From the NCBI RefSeq assembly GCF_022662495.1, contig NZ_JAKPBU010000001.1:1054001-1118000 (forward strand): 64,000 nt of DNA, in the 5' to 3' direction. The number at the start of each line of letters is the position of its first letter. The first letter of the stretch is position 1. The notes beneath the pieces were generated by a model that was not told the origin of the DNA, did no database searches, and was given only the letters and a program-made list of their open reading frames with translations. Shown here piece by piece: positions 1 to 8,493 of the stretch. Position numbers and translations under genes: made by a program. The stretch is from Lysobacter sp. M2-1 (GTDB taxonomy: Bacteria > Pseudomonadota > Gammaproteobacteria > Xanthomonadales > Xanthomonadaceae).

Positions 1-2
1 TC

Positions 3-635
3 GCCGACGCCGGCGGCGTAACCCTGTTCGTGCTGCGCTACCGGCTGCCCGGCGATGGCCATGCGCTCGCGCGCGAAGCATCGCTCGCGGACGCGCAGCG
101 CGCGCTGCGATTGATCCGCGCGCGCGCCAGTGAGTGGGGCGTGGATGCGCATCGGATCGGCGTGATGGGCTTTTCCGCCGGTGGCCACGTGGCCGCCAGC
201 CTCGGTACGCGCCATGCCGAGGCGGCGTACGCGCCGTTGGATGCCATCGACCGCGCCAGCGCGCGGCCGGACTACATGCTGCTGGTCTATCCCGTGATCG
301 ACATGGGCACGCATGCGCATCCCGAATCGCGCGCACGGCTGCTCGGCACGGCGCCGACGCCTGCACAGATCGCGGCGTACTCGCTGCAGCATCGGGTCGG
401 CGCGGATACCCCACCCACCTTTCTCCTGCATGCCGCGGACGATCCATCGGTGACGGTGGACAACGGCCTGCTGTTCTTCGATGCGCTGCGCCGCGCCGGC
501 GTGCCCGCCGAACTGCATGTGTATCCACACGGGGGCCACGGCTTCGGCACCCGCGGGATCGCCGGCACGCCGCTGGCGGCATGGCCGCGACTGGCACTGG
601 ACTGGATCCGGTCACAACCCGGGAAGATGCGATGA
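3..635 (+). CDS. alpha/beta hydrolase, acetyl-esterase type (5' end outside window)
   Basis: C-terminal part of an alpha/beta-fold esterase of the BD-FAE/acetyl esterase group, which deacetylates short-chain or sugar esters. The frame is open to the left edge, so the start lies outside the window. The nucleophile elbow GFSAGGH, the acid residue in HAADDPS and the late histidine in HGGHGFGT form the catalytic triad in the expected order. The stop overlaps the start of the next esterase (ATGA), so the two are translationally coupled. With the following carboxylesterase and rhamnogalacturonan acetylesterase it probably removes acetyl groups from pectic material. The exact substrate is inferred from context only. 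Confidence 0.85.
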   Translation, partial: ADAGGVTLFVLRYRLPGDGHALAREASLADAQRALRLIRARASEWGVDAHRIGVMGFSAGGHVAASLGTRHAEAAYAPLDAIDRASARPDYMLLVYPVIDMGTHAHPESRARLLGTAPTPAQIAAYSLQHRVGADTPPTFLLHAADDPSVTVDNGLLFFDALRRAGVPAELHVYPHGGHGFGTRGIAGTPLAAWPRLALDWIRSQPGKMR

Positions 636-2257
636 CGCCCGCCGATCACGTTGCCAATCGTCGACGCCGCGCACTGCTGCAGGGCGCTGCCGCGCTGGGC
701 GCGAGCATCGTCTTGCCGCGCTGGGCACACGCCGCCGTCGAAGCGGAAAGTCCCGTCGCGGCGACTCGCAGCGGCCGCGTGCGCGGTTATATCGACCGCG
801 GGGTGCGGGTGTTCAAGGGTCTTCCTTACGGTGCCGATACCGCACCACGCCGCTTCCTGCCGGCATTGCCGGAACCCGCCTGGAAGGGAATGCGTGACGC
901 TGTGGCGTACGGCGCGGCATCGCCACAGACGGGCGCCGGCGAACCCACGTCGGAGGACTGCCTGTATCTGAATGTCTGGACCCCGGCCCTGCGCGACGGC
1001 GGCAAGCGGCCGGTCCTGGTCTACATCCACGGCGGCGGCTACAACAACGGGTCCGGCAGCGACCCGCTCTACGACGGCGGCAATCTGTGCCGTCGCGGCA
1101 ATGTGGTGGTGATCACCGTCAATCATCGCCTCAATGCCTTGGGCTATCTGTACCTGGGCAGGCTCGGCGGCGCGCAGTTCGCGGCCTCGGGCAATGTCGG
1201 CCAGCTCGATCTGGTGCAGGCGCTGCAATGGGTGCGCGAGCACGCGGCCGAGTTCGGTGGCGATGCCGGCAACGTGACCGTGTTCGGCCAATCCGGAGGC
1301 GGGGCCAAGATCGCGACCCTGATGGCGATGCCCACGGCGAAGGGCCTGTTCCACCGCGCATGGACGATGAGCGGTCAGCAGGTCACCGCCGCCGGCCCCC
1401 GTGCCGCCACCCAGCGCGCCGAACGCTTCATCGAAGCCGCAGGTCTTGCGCCGGGCGACATCGATAGCCTGCTGCGGCTACCGGTCGGGCGTCTGGTGGA
1501 AGCCACACGGGTGCGCGACTTGTCCCGGGTCGAGGAAACCAGCCTGTACTTCGGTCCGGTGATGGACAGCGGCAGCCTGCCGGTGCATCCGTTCTGGCCG
1601 CAGGCGCCGGCGCAATCAGCCCACATCCCGATGGTGATCGGCAATACCCGCGACGAAACCCGCGCGTTCCTCGGCAACGATCCACGACACTTCGAACTGA
1701 GTTGGGAAGAGCTGCCGGCAAACATCGAGCGGCATCAGTTTGTCGACATCGATCCGCGCACGGTCGTGGCCGAGTACCGGCGCATGTATCCGCAGTACAC
1801 GCCGTCGGAGGTGTTCTTCGCCGCGACGACCGCAGGCCGCTCCTGGCGCGGCGCGGTGGAGGAGGCCGAGGCGCGGGCCCGTCAGGCTGCTCCGGGTCGC
1901 GCGTCTACGTGGGCCTACCAGCTCGACTGGTATCCGCGCGGTGGCGACGGCGATAAATTGCGCGCCTCCCATACCCTCGACATTCCGCTGGTATTCGACA
2001 ACATCGATCAGCCGGGCGGGCGCACCGGCTCGGGCGACGGCGCGCAACGCATGGCGCGCTGGATGAGCGATGCCCTGCTGGCCTTCGCCCGCACCGGCAA
2101 TCCGAACCACGCCGCGCTGCCCGCGTGGAAGCCGTACTCGCTGGAGCGTCGCGAAACCATGGTGTTCGACGATCCCAGCCGGCTCGAGAACGATCCGCGC
2201 GGCGACGAGCGCCGGCTGTACCAGCGCGTGCCGTTCGTACAGCGCGGAACGATGTGA
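632..2257 (+). CDS. type-B carboxylesterase, Tat-exported
   Basis: Carboxylesterase type B family, 541 residues. The frame is open much further upstream, but the ATG at 632 overlaps the previous stop and is followed by a twin-arginine-like leader (RRRRALLQG, then a hydrophobic stretch ending in AHA), which decides the start. The family oxyanion region YIHGGGY, the serine elbow GQSGGG (a variant of GESAG), the acidic residue in GNTRDET and the histidine in ASHTLDIPLVF are all present, so it should be active. The Tat leader predicts a folded periplasmic enzyme. Gene context suggests ester hydrolysis on plant cell-wall oligosaccharides; the substrate is not determined. Confidence 0.9.
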   Translation: MTPADHVANRRRRALLQGAAALGASIVLPRWAHAAVEAESPVAATRSGRVRGYIDRGVRVFKGLPYGADTAPRRFLPALPEPAWKGMRDAVAYGAASPQTGAGEPTSEDCLYLNVWTPALRDGGKRPVLVYIHGGGYNNGSGSDPLYDGGNLCRRGNVVVITVNHRLNALGYLYLGRLGGAQFAASGNVGQLDLVQALQWVREHAAEFGGDAGNVTVFGQSGGGAKIATLMAMPTAKGLFHRAWTMSGQQVTAAGPRAATQRAERFIEAAGLAPGDIDSLLRLPVGRLVEATRVRDLSRVEETSLYFGPVMDSGSLPVHPFWPQAPAQSAHIPMVIGNTRDETRAFLGNDPRHFELSWEELPANIERHQFVDIDPRTVVAEYRRMYPQYTPSEVFFAATTAGRSWRGAVEEAEARARQAAPGRASTWAYQLDWYPRGGDGDKLRASHTLDIPLVFDNIDQPGGRTGSGDGAQRMARWMSDALLAFARTGNPNHAALPAWKPYSLERRETMVFDDPSRLENDPRGDERRLYQRVPFVQRGTM

Positions 2258-2284
2258 ACCCATGACTGTGAGGAAAGCCGATCG

Positions 2285-3133
2285 ATGAGGTTGGTAAGCG
2301 CAACTCTCGCCGCCGCCCTGCTTGCTGCCGTCGGCCTTGCGTCTGCGCAGCAGACGCCACCTGCTGCCGCGCCCATTCGCGCCGACAAGATCATCCTGGT
2401 CGGCGATTCGACCACTGCGGTGCAGAGCGGCTGGGGATCGTCGTTCTGCTCGCACCACGTCAGCTCGTTCGTCGCCTGCGTGAATCTTGCACGCGGCGGG
2501 CGCAGCACGCTGAGCTACCGCGCCGAGGGTTCGTGGGACATCGCGCTGGCGGAGATGAAGGTCGGCCGCTACGACGGTGTCTGGGTGCTGGTGCAGCTGG
2601 GGCACAACGACCAGCCCGGCAAGCCGGGCCGCTCGACCGACATCGCCACCGAGTTCCCGGCCAACCTGCGACGCTATGTCGAGGAGATCCGTGCTGCCGG
2701 CGCGCATCCGGTCCTGCTCACTCCGCTGACCCGGCGCGCTTTCAAGGACGGCCGCCTGCTCGACGACCTCAGGCCCTGGGCCGACGTGATCCGCGGAATT
2801 GCGAACGACATGCAGGTACCACTGGTCGACCTGCACGCCCGAAGCGTCGCTGCCGTGCAGGCGCTCGGACCTGCGCAGTCGATGCGCTTCGCGCAGGCCC
2901 CAGCTTGGTCCTGGATGTACGCCGCCGCGCAGACCGGCACCACCGTGGATCACGATGCGCCTGCGCTGCCCGTAGCTTCGCCGGACCCCACTGGCCGGCC
3001 TCTGCTCGGCCAGCCGAAGCGGCAATTCGACTACACCCACCTCGGTCCGGAAGGCGCGGATTTCTTCGCGGCGATCGTCGCCGACGAGCTCAGCCACGCC
3101 GTCCCCGAACTGCGTGAGCGGATCTATCCGTAA
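2285..3133 (+). CDS. SGNH/GDSL rhamnogalacturonan acetylesterase-like protein
   Basis: SGNH hydrolase of the carbohydrate esterase family 12 type, 282 residues, with a Sec signal peptide ending near ASAQ. Block I is GDST (nucleophile Ser), block II has ARGGRST, block III has GHND, and block V is DYTHLG with the catalytic His. These match rhamnogalacturonan acetylesterases, which remove acetyl groups from galacturonate in the rhamnogalacturonan backbone. It starts 27 bases after the carboxylesterase, likely in the same transcript. It is the clearest indicator that this block serves pectin use. Confidence 0.88.
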   Translation: MRLVSATLAAALLAAVGLASAQQTPPAAAPIRADKIILVGDSTTAVQSGWGSSFCSHHVSSFVACVNLARGGRSTLSYRAEGSWDIALAEMKVGRYDGVWVLVQLGHNDQPGKPGRSTDIATEFPANLRRYVEEIRAAGAHPVLLTPLTRRAFKDGRLLDDLRPWADVIRGIANDMQVPLVDLHARSVAAVQALGPAQSMRFAQAPAWSWMYAAAQTGTTVDHDAPALPVASPDPTGRPLLGQPKRQFDYTHLGPEGADFFAAIVADELSHAVPELRERIYP

Positions 3134-3238
3134 TACCGGAGCCGATCATCCACTAAAGCGGCAGCCACGAATGCAACCGCAGATTCCTCGCTGCTGGCCC
3201 CGTGCCGTCTGCACGCCGGGCCAGCACGCGCAGACGGA

Positions 3239-6064
3239 TCAGAACTTGTAGCGGAATCCGAGCTTGTACACGCGACCGGTGTGATCCCACTCGTACCGGC
3301 GCATGGCGTCGATATCGGTCCACCGATCCTGGTAATCGTCGGTCAGGTTGAGCGCTTCGAAGGTCACATCGAAATTGTCGGTGAGCTTGTAGCCCATCGA
3401 CATGTCGACGTTGAAGGTGTCGCCGAATCCTTCGAAGCGGTTGCGCGTGCCGCTGGTCCCGGTCAGATAGTCGTCGCGATAGGCCACCGAGACGCGTGCG
3501 TCGAAGCGGTCGTTTTCGTAGTACGCCGTGAAGTTGTACGAACGCTTCGACAGGCCGAACAGGCGTTCGGTGACGATTTCGTCGCCGAAGGTGTAGTCCA
3601 CTTCCGAATCGACCCAGGTGTAGTTGCCGGTGAATCCCAGGTTGCGGAGGAACGGTGTGTCCGGCGCAAACACCGACATTGGCAGCTGGAATCCCAACTC
3701 GGCACCGCGCAGGCTGCCACCGGGGCCGTTGTCGATCGTGCGGATCTCCCAGAGCCGGCCTTCCGGATCCTGTCCGGCCGGCGAGGTCGGATTCAACAGC
3801 GACAGCGGCAGGCCGGTGGAGGCATAGGTGCCCTCGCGCTCGGTGGCGATCGGGCGCGATTCGATGTCCTTGTGGAACAGCGCCAGCGACAGCAGCGCGC
3901 CATCGGCGAAATACCACTCCAGCGAGGTGTCCAGCGCGGTGGCGCGGGTCGGGTCCAGGAACGGGTTCTGGTAGGAAATGCGGTAGTTGAATGCATCGAC
4001 GGCGCCGCCGGGCGACAGATTGCCCAGCCCCGGACGGGTCATCACTTTGGCCGCCGAGAAGCGCCAGGTCAGCTCGGGGGTGATCGAGAACGCGACGTTC
4101 AGCGACGGCAGGAAGTCGGAGTACGACGGACGTCGCACGGTCACGAACTCGCCGGAGTTGTAACCACGCGAGGTCTGCTTGGTCTCGACGTACCGCGCGC
4201 CGATGTTCCAGCGCAGGTCGTGCCCGCCGAGCTCGTTGTAACCGTTGAGCTGCACGAAAGCGCCGGTATCGGCTTCGGCCACGCTGCGGATGTTGCCCTG
4301 GTCCGGGGTCAACGGCTGGCCGGCCAGGTCGATGAAGTCGGCCCAGGCATCCAGGTCCGGGATGGTCCATATGGTGGTGGAGCCGCCGCCGACATCGTCG
4401 TCGAAGTGGTAACTCTCCGAGAGATCGCCCGTGGCGGGAATGCCATAGACGCCGTCGTCGTCCTCGCCATCGTTGTCGAGATCGCAGTCGTAGAGGCCGG
4501 CCTCGCACACGCCCGCATCGCGGCTGGCGCCAGAGGTCTCGAAGGTGAACTTGCGGTAGCTCAGGCCCGCTTCGAGCGAGTAGTTGGTGTTGAAGGTCCA
4601 CTCGATGTCGGCATTGAGGGTGCCGAGCTTGTGGCTGGTGTCGGTCGGCCGGTCGCGGAACTCCGACATCTGGAAGTTGGCGGGATCGTTCACGTCGGGG
4701 CCTTTGTAGGCCAGCAGCGGCTGCTTGTCGTCGCTGTAGTCGTAGACGAAGCCGTCGTAATCGCGATCGTCATACATGAAGGTGATCTCGTGCGGAAACT
4801 CCAGCCGCGACGACGCACTGCCGGCGAGCACATGGCCGACGACCGAGTCGTTGAAGTTGTGCTCGACATCGAGCGTCCACTGGTTGAACGTGGTCGTCCA
4901 GACCTTCTCGAAGTTCTCGGTGCGCACCCAGGCGTTGTCCACCGTCATGCCGGTGATGTTGTTGGTGGCCGGGTCGTAGGTGTAGTCGACCACGTCCATG
5001 TCGTCTTCGTTGCCGCGAAACAGTACTTCCAGATACTTCTCGCCGCGCGCGGCCTCGAGCCTGGAATGCAGCACGTCCAGCTTCATGCGGGTGTCGGCGC
5101 TTGGACGGAACTCCAGGCTCCCGGTCACGCCGATACGCTCGCGATCCACCTTGATCTCACCGTAACGGGGAATGCGCGGATGAAAGCCGTCAGCGACCTG
5201 GACGCATCCCGCGTCGGTCGGGTTGGTGCCGCAGTCGACGCCACGCACGGAGCGGAAGTCCGCTGCCTGCCAGCGCACCGTGTTCTGGCCCAGTTCCAGG
5301 GTCGTGTCGTCCGAGTACGCCGCGGACAGCGACACTGCCCAGACATCTTCAGGATCATGATAGGCGTACAGCGCGGCCACGCGTGGAGCGACCTCATCGA
5401 CCAGATCGTTGTACTGCGCCTGCCCCGAGACCACGAACGTGGAGCCGCGCTTGTAACCGAACGGCTGCCCGGTGTTGAGGTCGACCACGGCGCCGAGCGA
5501 GCCTTCGTCGAGGTTCGCCTGCGCGGTCTTCTGCACTACGACCGAGTTGAACAGCTCCGAGGCGAATACGTTGTAGTCGAAGTCGCGCCCGCGATTCGGC
5601 CCGCCCTCGCCACCGGTCGCGGCGATCGCTTCGATGCCGTTGATGCGCACGCGGGTGAATTCGCCCGACAGACCGCGCACCGAGATGTTGCGGCCCTCGC
5701 CCGACTCGCGCGTGATGGTGATGCCGGGGATGCGCTGCAGGGACTCGGCGATGTTCTGGTCGGGAAAGTCGGCGATATCTTCCGCAACGATCGCGTCGAT
5801 CGCGTTCACGGCGTCGCGCTTGAGTTCCACTGCCTTGTTGAGGCTCGCGCGGAAGCCGGTGACCACCACTGTGTCCAGCTCGGTGGGGTCTTGCGGCTGT
5901 GTGCCCGCCTGCGCGGCAGCCGGAGCGGCGTCTTGTGCGGCCGGTTGGCTGGGGGCGGCCGGGTCCTGGGCCAACCCGGCGAATGCCGTCATCTGCAAGG
6001 CCAGGCCGATCGCGGCGGCCAGCAAGGTAACCGGTGTCTTTTTTGCTGAGAGCTGGTGATGCAT
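3239..6064 (-). CDS. TonB-dependent outer-membrane receptor
   Basis: TonB-dependent receptor, 941 residues, of the large Xanthomonas/Caulobacter carbohydrate-receptor type. A signal peptide and an Ala/Pro/Gln-rich linker precede the TonB box region (DTVVVTGFR). The plug domain follows (FPDQNIAESLQRIPG, ISVRGL), and then a long beta-barrel ending in the terminal aromatic YKLGFRYKF. Such receptors import oligosaccharides across the outer membrane using TonB-ExbB-ExbD energy; a full set lies at 11-14 kb. It is convergent with the esterases and divergent from kdgK, so pectin-derived oligosaccharides are the likely cargo (inference). Confidence 0.93.
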   Translation of the reverse strand: MHHQLSAKKTPVTLLAAAIGLALQMTAFAGLAQDPAAPSQPAAQDAAPAAAQAGTQPQDPTELDTVVVTGFRASLNKAVELKRDAVNAIDAIVAEDIADFPDQNIAESLQRIPGITITRESGEGRNISVRGLSGEFTRVRINGIEAIAATGGEGGPNRGRDFDYNVFASELFNSVVVQKTAQANLDEGSLGAVVDLNTGQPFGYKRGSTFVVSGQAQYNDLVDEVAPRVAALYAYHDPEDVWAVSLSAAYSDDTTLELGQNTVRWQAADFRSVRGVDCGTNPTDAGCVQVADGFHPRIPRYGEIKVDRERIGVTGSLEFRPSADTRMKLDVLHSRLEAARGEKYLEVLFRGNEDDMDVVDYTYDPATNNITGMTVDNAWVRTENFEKVWTTTFNQWTLDVEHNFNDSVVGHVLAGSASSRLEFPHEITFMYDDRDYDGFVYDYSDDKQPLLAYKGPDVNDPANFQMSEFRDRPTDTSHKLGTLNADIEWTFNTNYSLEAGLSYRKFTFETSGASRDAGVCEAGLYDCDLDNDGEDDDGVYGIPATGDLSESYHFDDDVGGGSTTIWTIPDLDAWADFIDLAGQPLTPDQGNIRSVAEADTGAFVQLNGYNELGGHDLRWNIGARYVETKQTSRGYNSGEFVTVRRPSYSDFLPSLNVAFSITPELTWRFSAAKVMTRPGLGNLSPGGAVDAFNYRISYQNPFLDPTRATALDTSLEWYFADGALLSLALFHKDIESRPIATEREGTYASTGLPLSLLNPTSPAGQDPEGRLWEIRTIDNGPGGSLRGAELGFQLPMSVFAPDTPFLRNLGFTGNYTWVDSEVDYTFGDEIVTERLFGLSKRSYNFTAYYENDRFDARVSVAYRDDYLTGTSGTRNRFEGFGDTFNVDMSMGYKLTDNFDVTFEALNLTDDYQDRWTDIDAMRRYEWDHTGRVYKLGFRYKF

Positions 6065-6133
6065 CAGGATCCCCTCCCGTATGAACAGCTGCTTGTATCG
6101 TGCGGTGTTGACTGACCCGCGGCGCTTGCTATC

Positions 6134-6164
6134 GTGTCAGAACGCTCAATGACACCGATGGTCA
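6134..6164. promoter_or_regulatory. candidate sugar-regulator operator between receptor and kdgK
   Basis: GTGTCA at 6134-6139 and TGACAC at 6150-6155 form an inverted repeat. The right half runs on into TGACACCGATGGTCA (6150-6164), itself an imperfect TGAC...GTCA palindrome of the kind bound by LacI-family sugar repressors in xanthomonads. On the minus strand a TTGACC hexamer that could be a -35 element overlaps it. No regulator gene is present in the window, so this is a pattern-based proposal. Confidence 0.4.
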
Positions 6165-6279
6165 AAACCCTAGCAAAAGGAATGCGCGAAGGCATGCTGC
6201 GCTGCGCCATCAGCCCCTTGCGCACACTGGCGCGGGGTCAGGGCCGCGGTGGCCGCGGGTCGCCAGGTGAGGAGATGCT

Positions 6280-7290
6280 GTGAAGCGACGGGTCGTATGT
6301 TTCGGAGAACTGCTGCTGCGCCTCTCGGCGCCCGGACGCGAGCGCTTGCTGCAGACGCCCGGGCTTGAGGTCCACGTCGGCGGCGCGGAAGCCAATGTCG
6401 CGGTTTCGCTCGCCCGCTTCGGCCACGAGGCGGCGATGGTGAGCACCGTCCCCGGCAATGCGCTGGGCGAAGCTGCGGTAGGCGAACTGCGCCGCCATGG
6501 CGTGGATACCGGCCACGTGCGCGCCGGCGCGGGTCGCATGGGCCTGTACTTCCTCTCGCACGGTGCGCTGCACCGTCCCAGTGAAGTCCTGTACGACCGT
6601 GCCGACTCGGCATTCGGCCGCTCGGCCGACTACGACTGGGAGCGCCTGCTCGAAGGCGCGCACTGGCTGCATCTGTCCGGCGTCACTCCCGCGCTGGGCG
6701 AGGCCACGGCGCAGGCGACCCTGGCTGCGACGCGCGCCGCGCGCCGGCGCGGGGTCATGGTGTCGTTCGACGGCAACTTCCGCCGCAAGCTATGGCAGGC
6801 CTGGGACGGCGACGCAGCCACGCTCCTGCGCCAGATCTTTGCCGAATGCGACCTGCTGTTCGCCGATCACCGCGACATCGCGGTCGTGCTCGGGACGCAC
6901 GCGGGCAGTGAAGGCGAAGCCGCCGTCGCCGAAGCGGCCGCCCAGGCGTTTTCCGCGTTTCCACATCTGCGCTGGCTGGCCAGCACGCTGCGCACCCAGC
7001 ACAGCGTGGACTGGCATTCGCTGTCGGCACTGATGTTCGGACGCGGAGGTGAGCGATATCGCGGCCCGGATTACGAATTGCGCGCGATCGTCGACCGCAT
7101 CGGCACCGGCGACGCGTTCGCGGCCGGTGTTCTGCACGGCCTGTTGAGCGAGATGGAGCCGCTCGGGGGGCTCCGCTTCGGCCTGGGCGCGGCCTGCCTC
7201 AAGCATTCGCTGCCGGGCGACTTCAATCTGTCGACGCGCGAGGACGTGGAGGCATTCGTCGCCGAGGCCGGGTTCCACGTGCGACGCTGA
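6280..7290 (+). CDS. kdgK: 2-dehydro-3-deoxygluconokinase (KDG kinase)
   Basis: PfkB-family sugar kinase, 336 residues, that phosphorylates 2-keto-3-deoxygluconate to KDPG, the last step before Entner-Doudoroff aldol cleavage in uronate catabolism. The GTG start at 6280 has GGAG upstream. The N-terminal PfkB region is GGAEANVAVSLARFG, the FDGNFRRKLW segment is typical of KDG kinases, and the C-terminal signature GTGDAFAAG supplies the catalytic Asp and anion hole. Its position divergent from the TonB receptor and next to pectin esterases fits galacturonate metabolism. Other sugar kinases of the family are less likely. Confidence 0.88.
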   Translation: MKRRVVCFGELLLRLSAPGRERLLQTPGLEVHVGGAEANVAVSLARFGHEAAMVSTVPGNALGEAAVGELRRHGVDTGHVRAGAGRMGLYFLSHGALHRPSEVLYDRADSAFGRSADYDWERLLEGAHWLHLSGVTPALGEATAQATLAATRAARRRGVMVSFDGNFRRKLWQAWDGDAATLLRQIFAECDLLFADHRDIAVVLGTHAGSEGEAAVAEAAAQAFSAFPHLRWLASTLRTQHSVDWHSLSALMFGRGGERYRGPDYELRAIVDRIGTGDAFAAGVLHGLLSEMEPLGGLRFGLGAACLKHSLPGDFNLSTREDVEAFVAEAGFHVRR

Positions 7291-7307
7291 AACCCGTTGC
7301 TTACGCC

Positions 7308-8435
7308 TCAGCCGCCGAACAGATCCGCCTGCGGCGATGGCATGCGCGGGGCGATAAAACGGCCCGCATCCAACGGCGGCAGCCGCGCGTAGGCAAGTTT
7401 GCGATAGACCCGCGCAAAACGTGCCGCGATCAGATCGGCGAACGGACCTTCTCCGCGCATGCGCGTGCCGAAGCGGCTGTCGTAATCCTTGCCGCCGCGC
7501 ATCTGCCGGATCAGGCTCATCACGTGCGCGGCGCGCTCGGGGAAGTGCAGCTGCAGCCACTCGCGCCAGACCTCCTTGAGTTCGTGCGGCAGGCGCAGCA
7601 GCACGTAGCCGGCATCGCGCGCACCCGCCTCGCGTGCGGCCTCGAGGATGTGTTCCAGGTGCCGGTCGCTGATCATCGGGATCACCGGCGCCACCAGCAC
7701 GCCGACTGGAACCCCGGCTTCATGCAGCGTGCGGATCGTCTTGAGCCGGGTATGCGGCGCGGCGGCGCGCGGCTCCAGCTTGGACGAAAGGCCGTTGTCG
7801 AGCGTGGTCACCGACACATGCACGCTGACCAGGTTCTGCGCGGCCATCGGCGCGAGCAGGTCGAGATCGCGGGTGATCAGCGCCGACTTGGTGACGAAGG
7901 ACACTGGATGCCGGCACTCGGCCAGCACCTCCAGGCACTCGCGAGTGACCCGGTAGCGGCGCTCGATCGGCTGGTAGGCGTCGGTATTGATGCCCAGGGT
8001 GATGGTGCTGGGTACGTAGCCGGGCTTGGCCAGCTCATGCCGCAGGCGCTCGGCGGCATTGGTCTTGGCGAACAGACGCGTCTCGAAATCCAGCCCCGGC
8101 GACAGGTCCAGGTAAGCGTGCGACGGACGCGCGAAGCAATAGACGCAGCCATGTTCGCAGCCGCGATAGGGATTGACCGATTGCGAGAAGCCGATATCCG
8201 GCGAATCGTTGCGGCTGATGATGCTGCGTGCGCGTTCCTCGGTGACCAGGGTGGCGAGCGGCGGCAGCAGATCGGTCTCATCCTGCGCGTACAGCGAGCC
8301 CCAGCCGTCGTCCTCGCCGCGACTCACGGTTTTCTCGAAGCGCCCGCTGACATGCGACGCGGCGCCGCGCCCCTTGATCGCGGACGCACCAGGCATCCGC
8401 ACCCGGCGAGCGCCGAATTTGCTTTCCCCGGCCAT
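7308..8435 (-). CDS. radical SAM protein, PA0069/SplB-like family
   Basis: Radical SAM enzyme of the PA0069/Rv2578c family, 375 residues. The cluster motif CEHGCVYC (CxxxCxYC arrangement) sits in the context SVNPYRGCEHGCVYCFARPSH, followed by ITLGINTDAYQPIERRYRVTR and the SFVTKSALITRDLDLL strand, all characteristic of the spore-photoproduct-lyase-like group. The reaction is unknown for this family. It is convergent with kdgK and divergent from cardiolipin synthase, so it appears to be a single-gene unit. Confidence 0.85.
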   Translation of the reverse strand: MAGESKFGARRVRMPGASAIKGRGAASHVSGRFEKTVSRGEDDGWGSLYAQDETDLLPPLATLVTEERARSIISRNDSPDIGFSQSVNPYRGCEHGCVYCFARPSHAYLDLSPGLDFETRLFAKTNAAERLRHELAKPGYVPSTITLGINTDAYQPIERRYRVTRECLEVLAECRHPVSFVTKSALITRDLDLLAPMAAQNLVSVHVSVTTLDNGLSSKLEPRAAAPHTRLKTIRTLHEAGVPVGVLVAPVIPMISDRHLEHILEAAREAGARDAGYVLLRLPHELKEVWREWLQLHFPERAAHVMSLIRQMRGGKDYDSRFGTRMRGEGPFADLIAARFARVYRKLAYARLPPLDAGRFIAPRMPSPQADLFGG

Positions 8436-8493
8436 CGGGCTAGCCTACGCCGGCCGCGTCGCAAACAGCGCGACGACGACAGGACCGACGCAA

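Noticed and set aside
183-194. GGCCACGTGGCC palindrome as a parS site
   Set aside because: It shares only the central CACGTG; the flanking GTTC/GAAC needed for ParB is missing and it is far from the origin cluster.
3281-6049. Open frame of about 920 codons opposite the TonB-dependent receptor
   Set aside because: Antisense shadow of a conserved receptor gene; no ribosome site, no recognised motif and biased composition.
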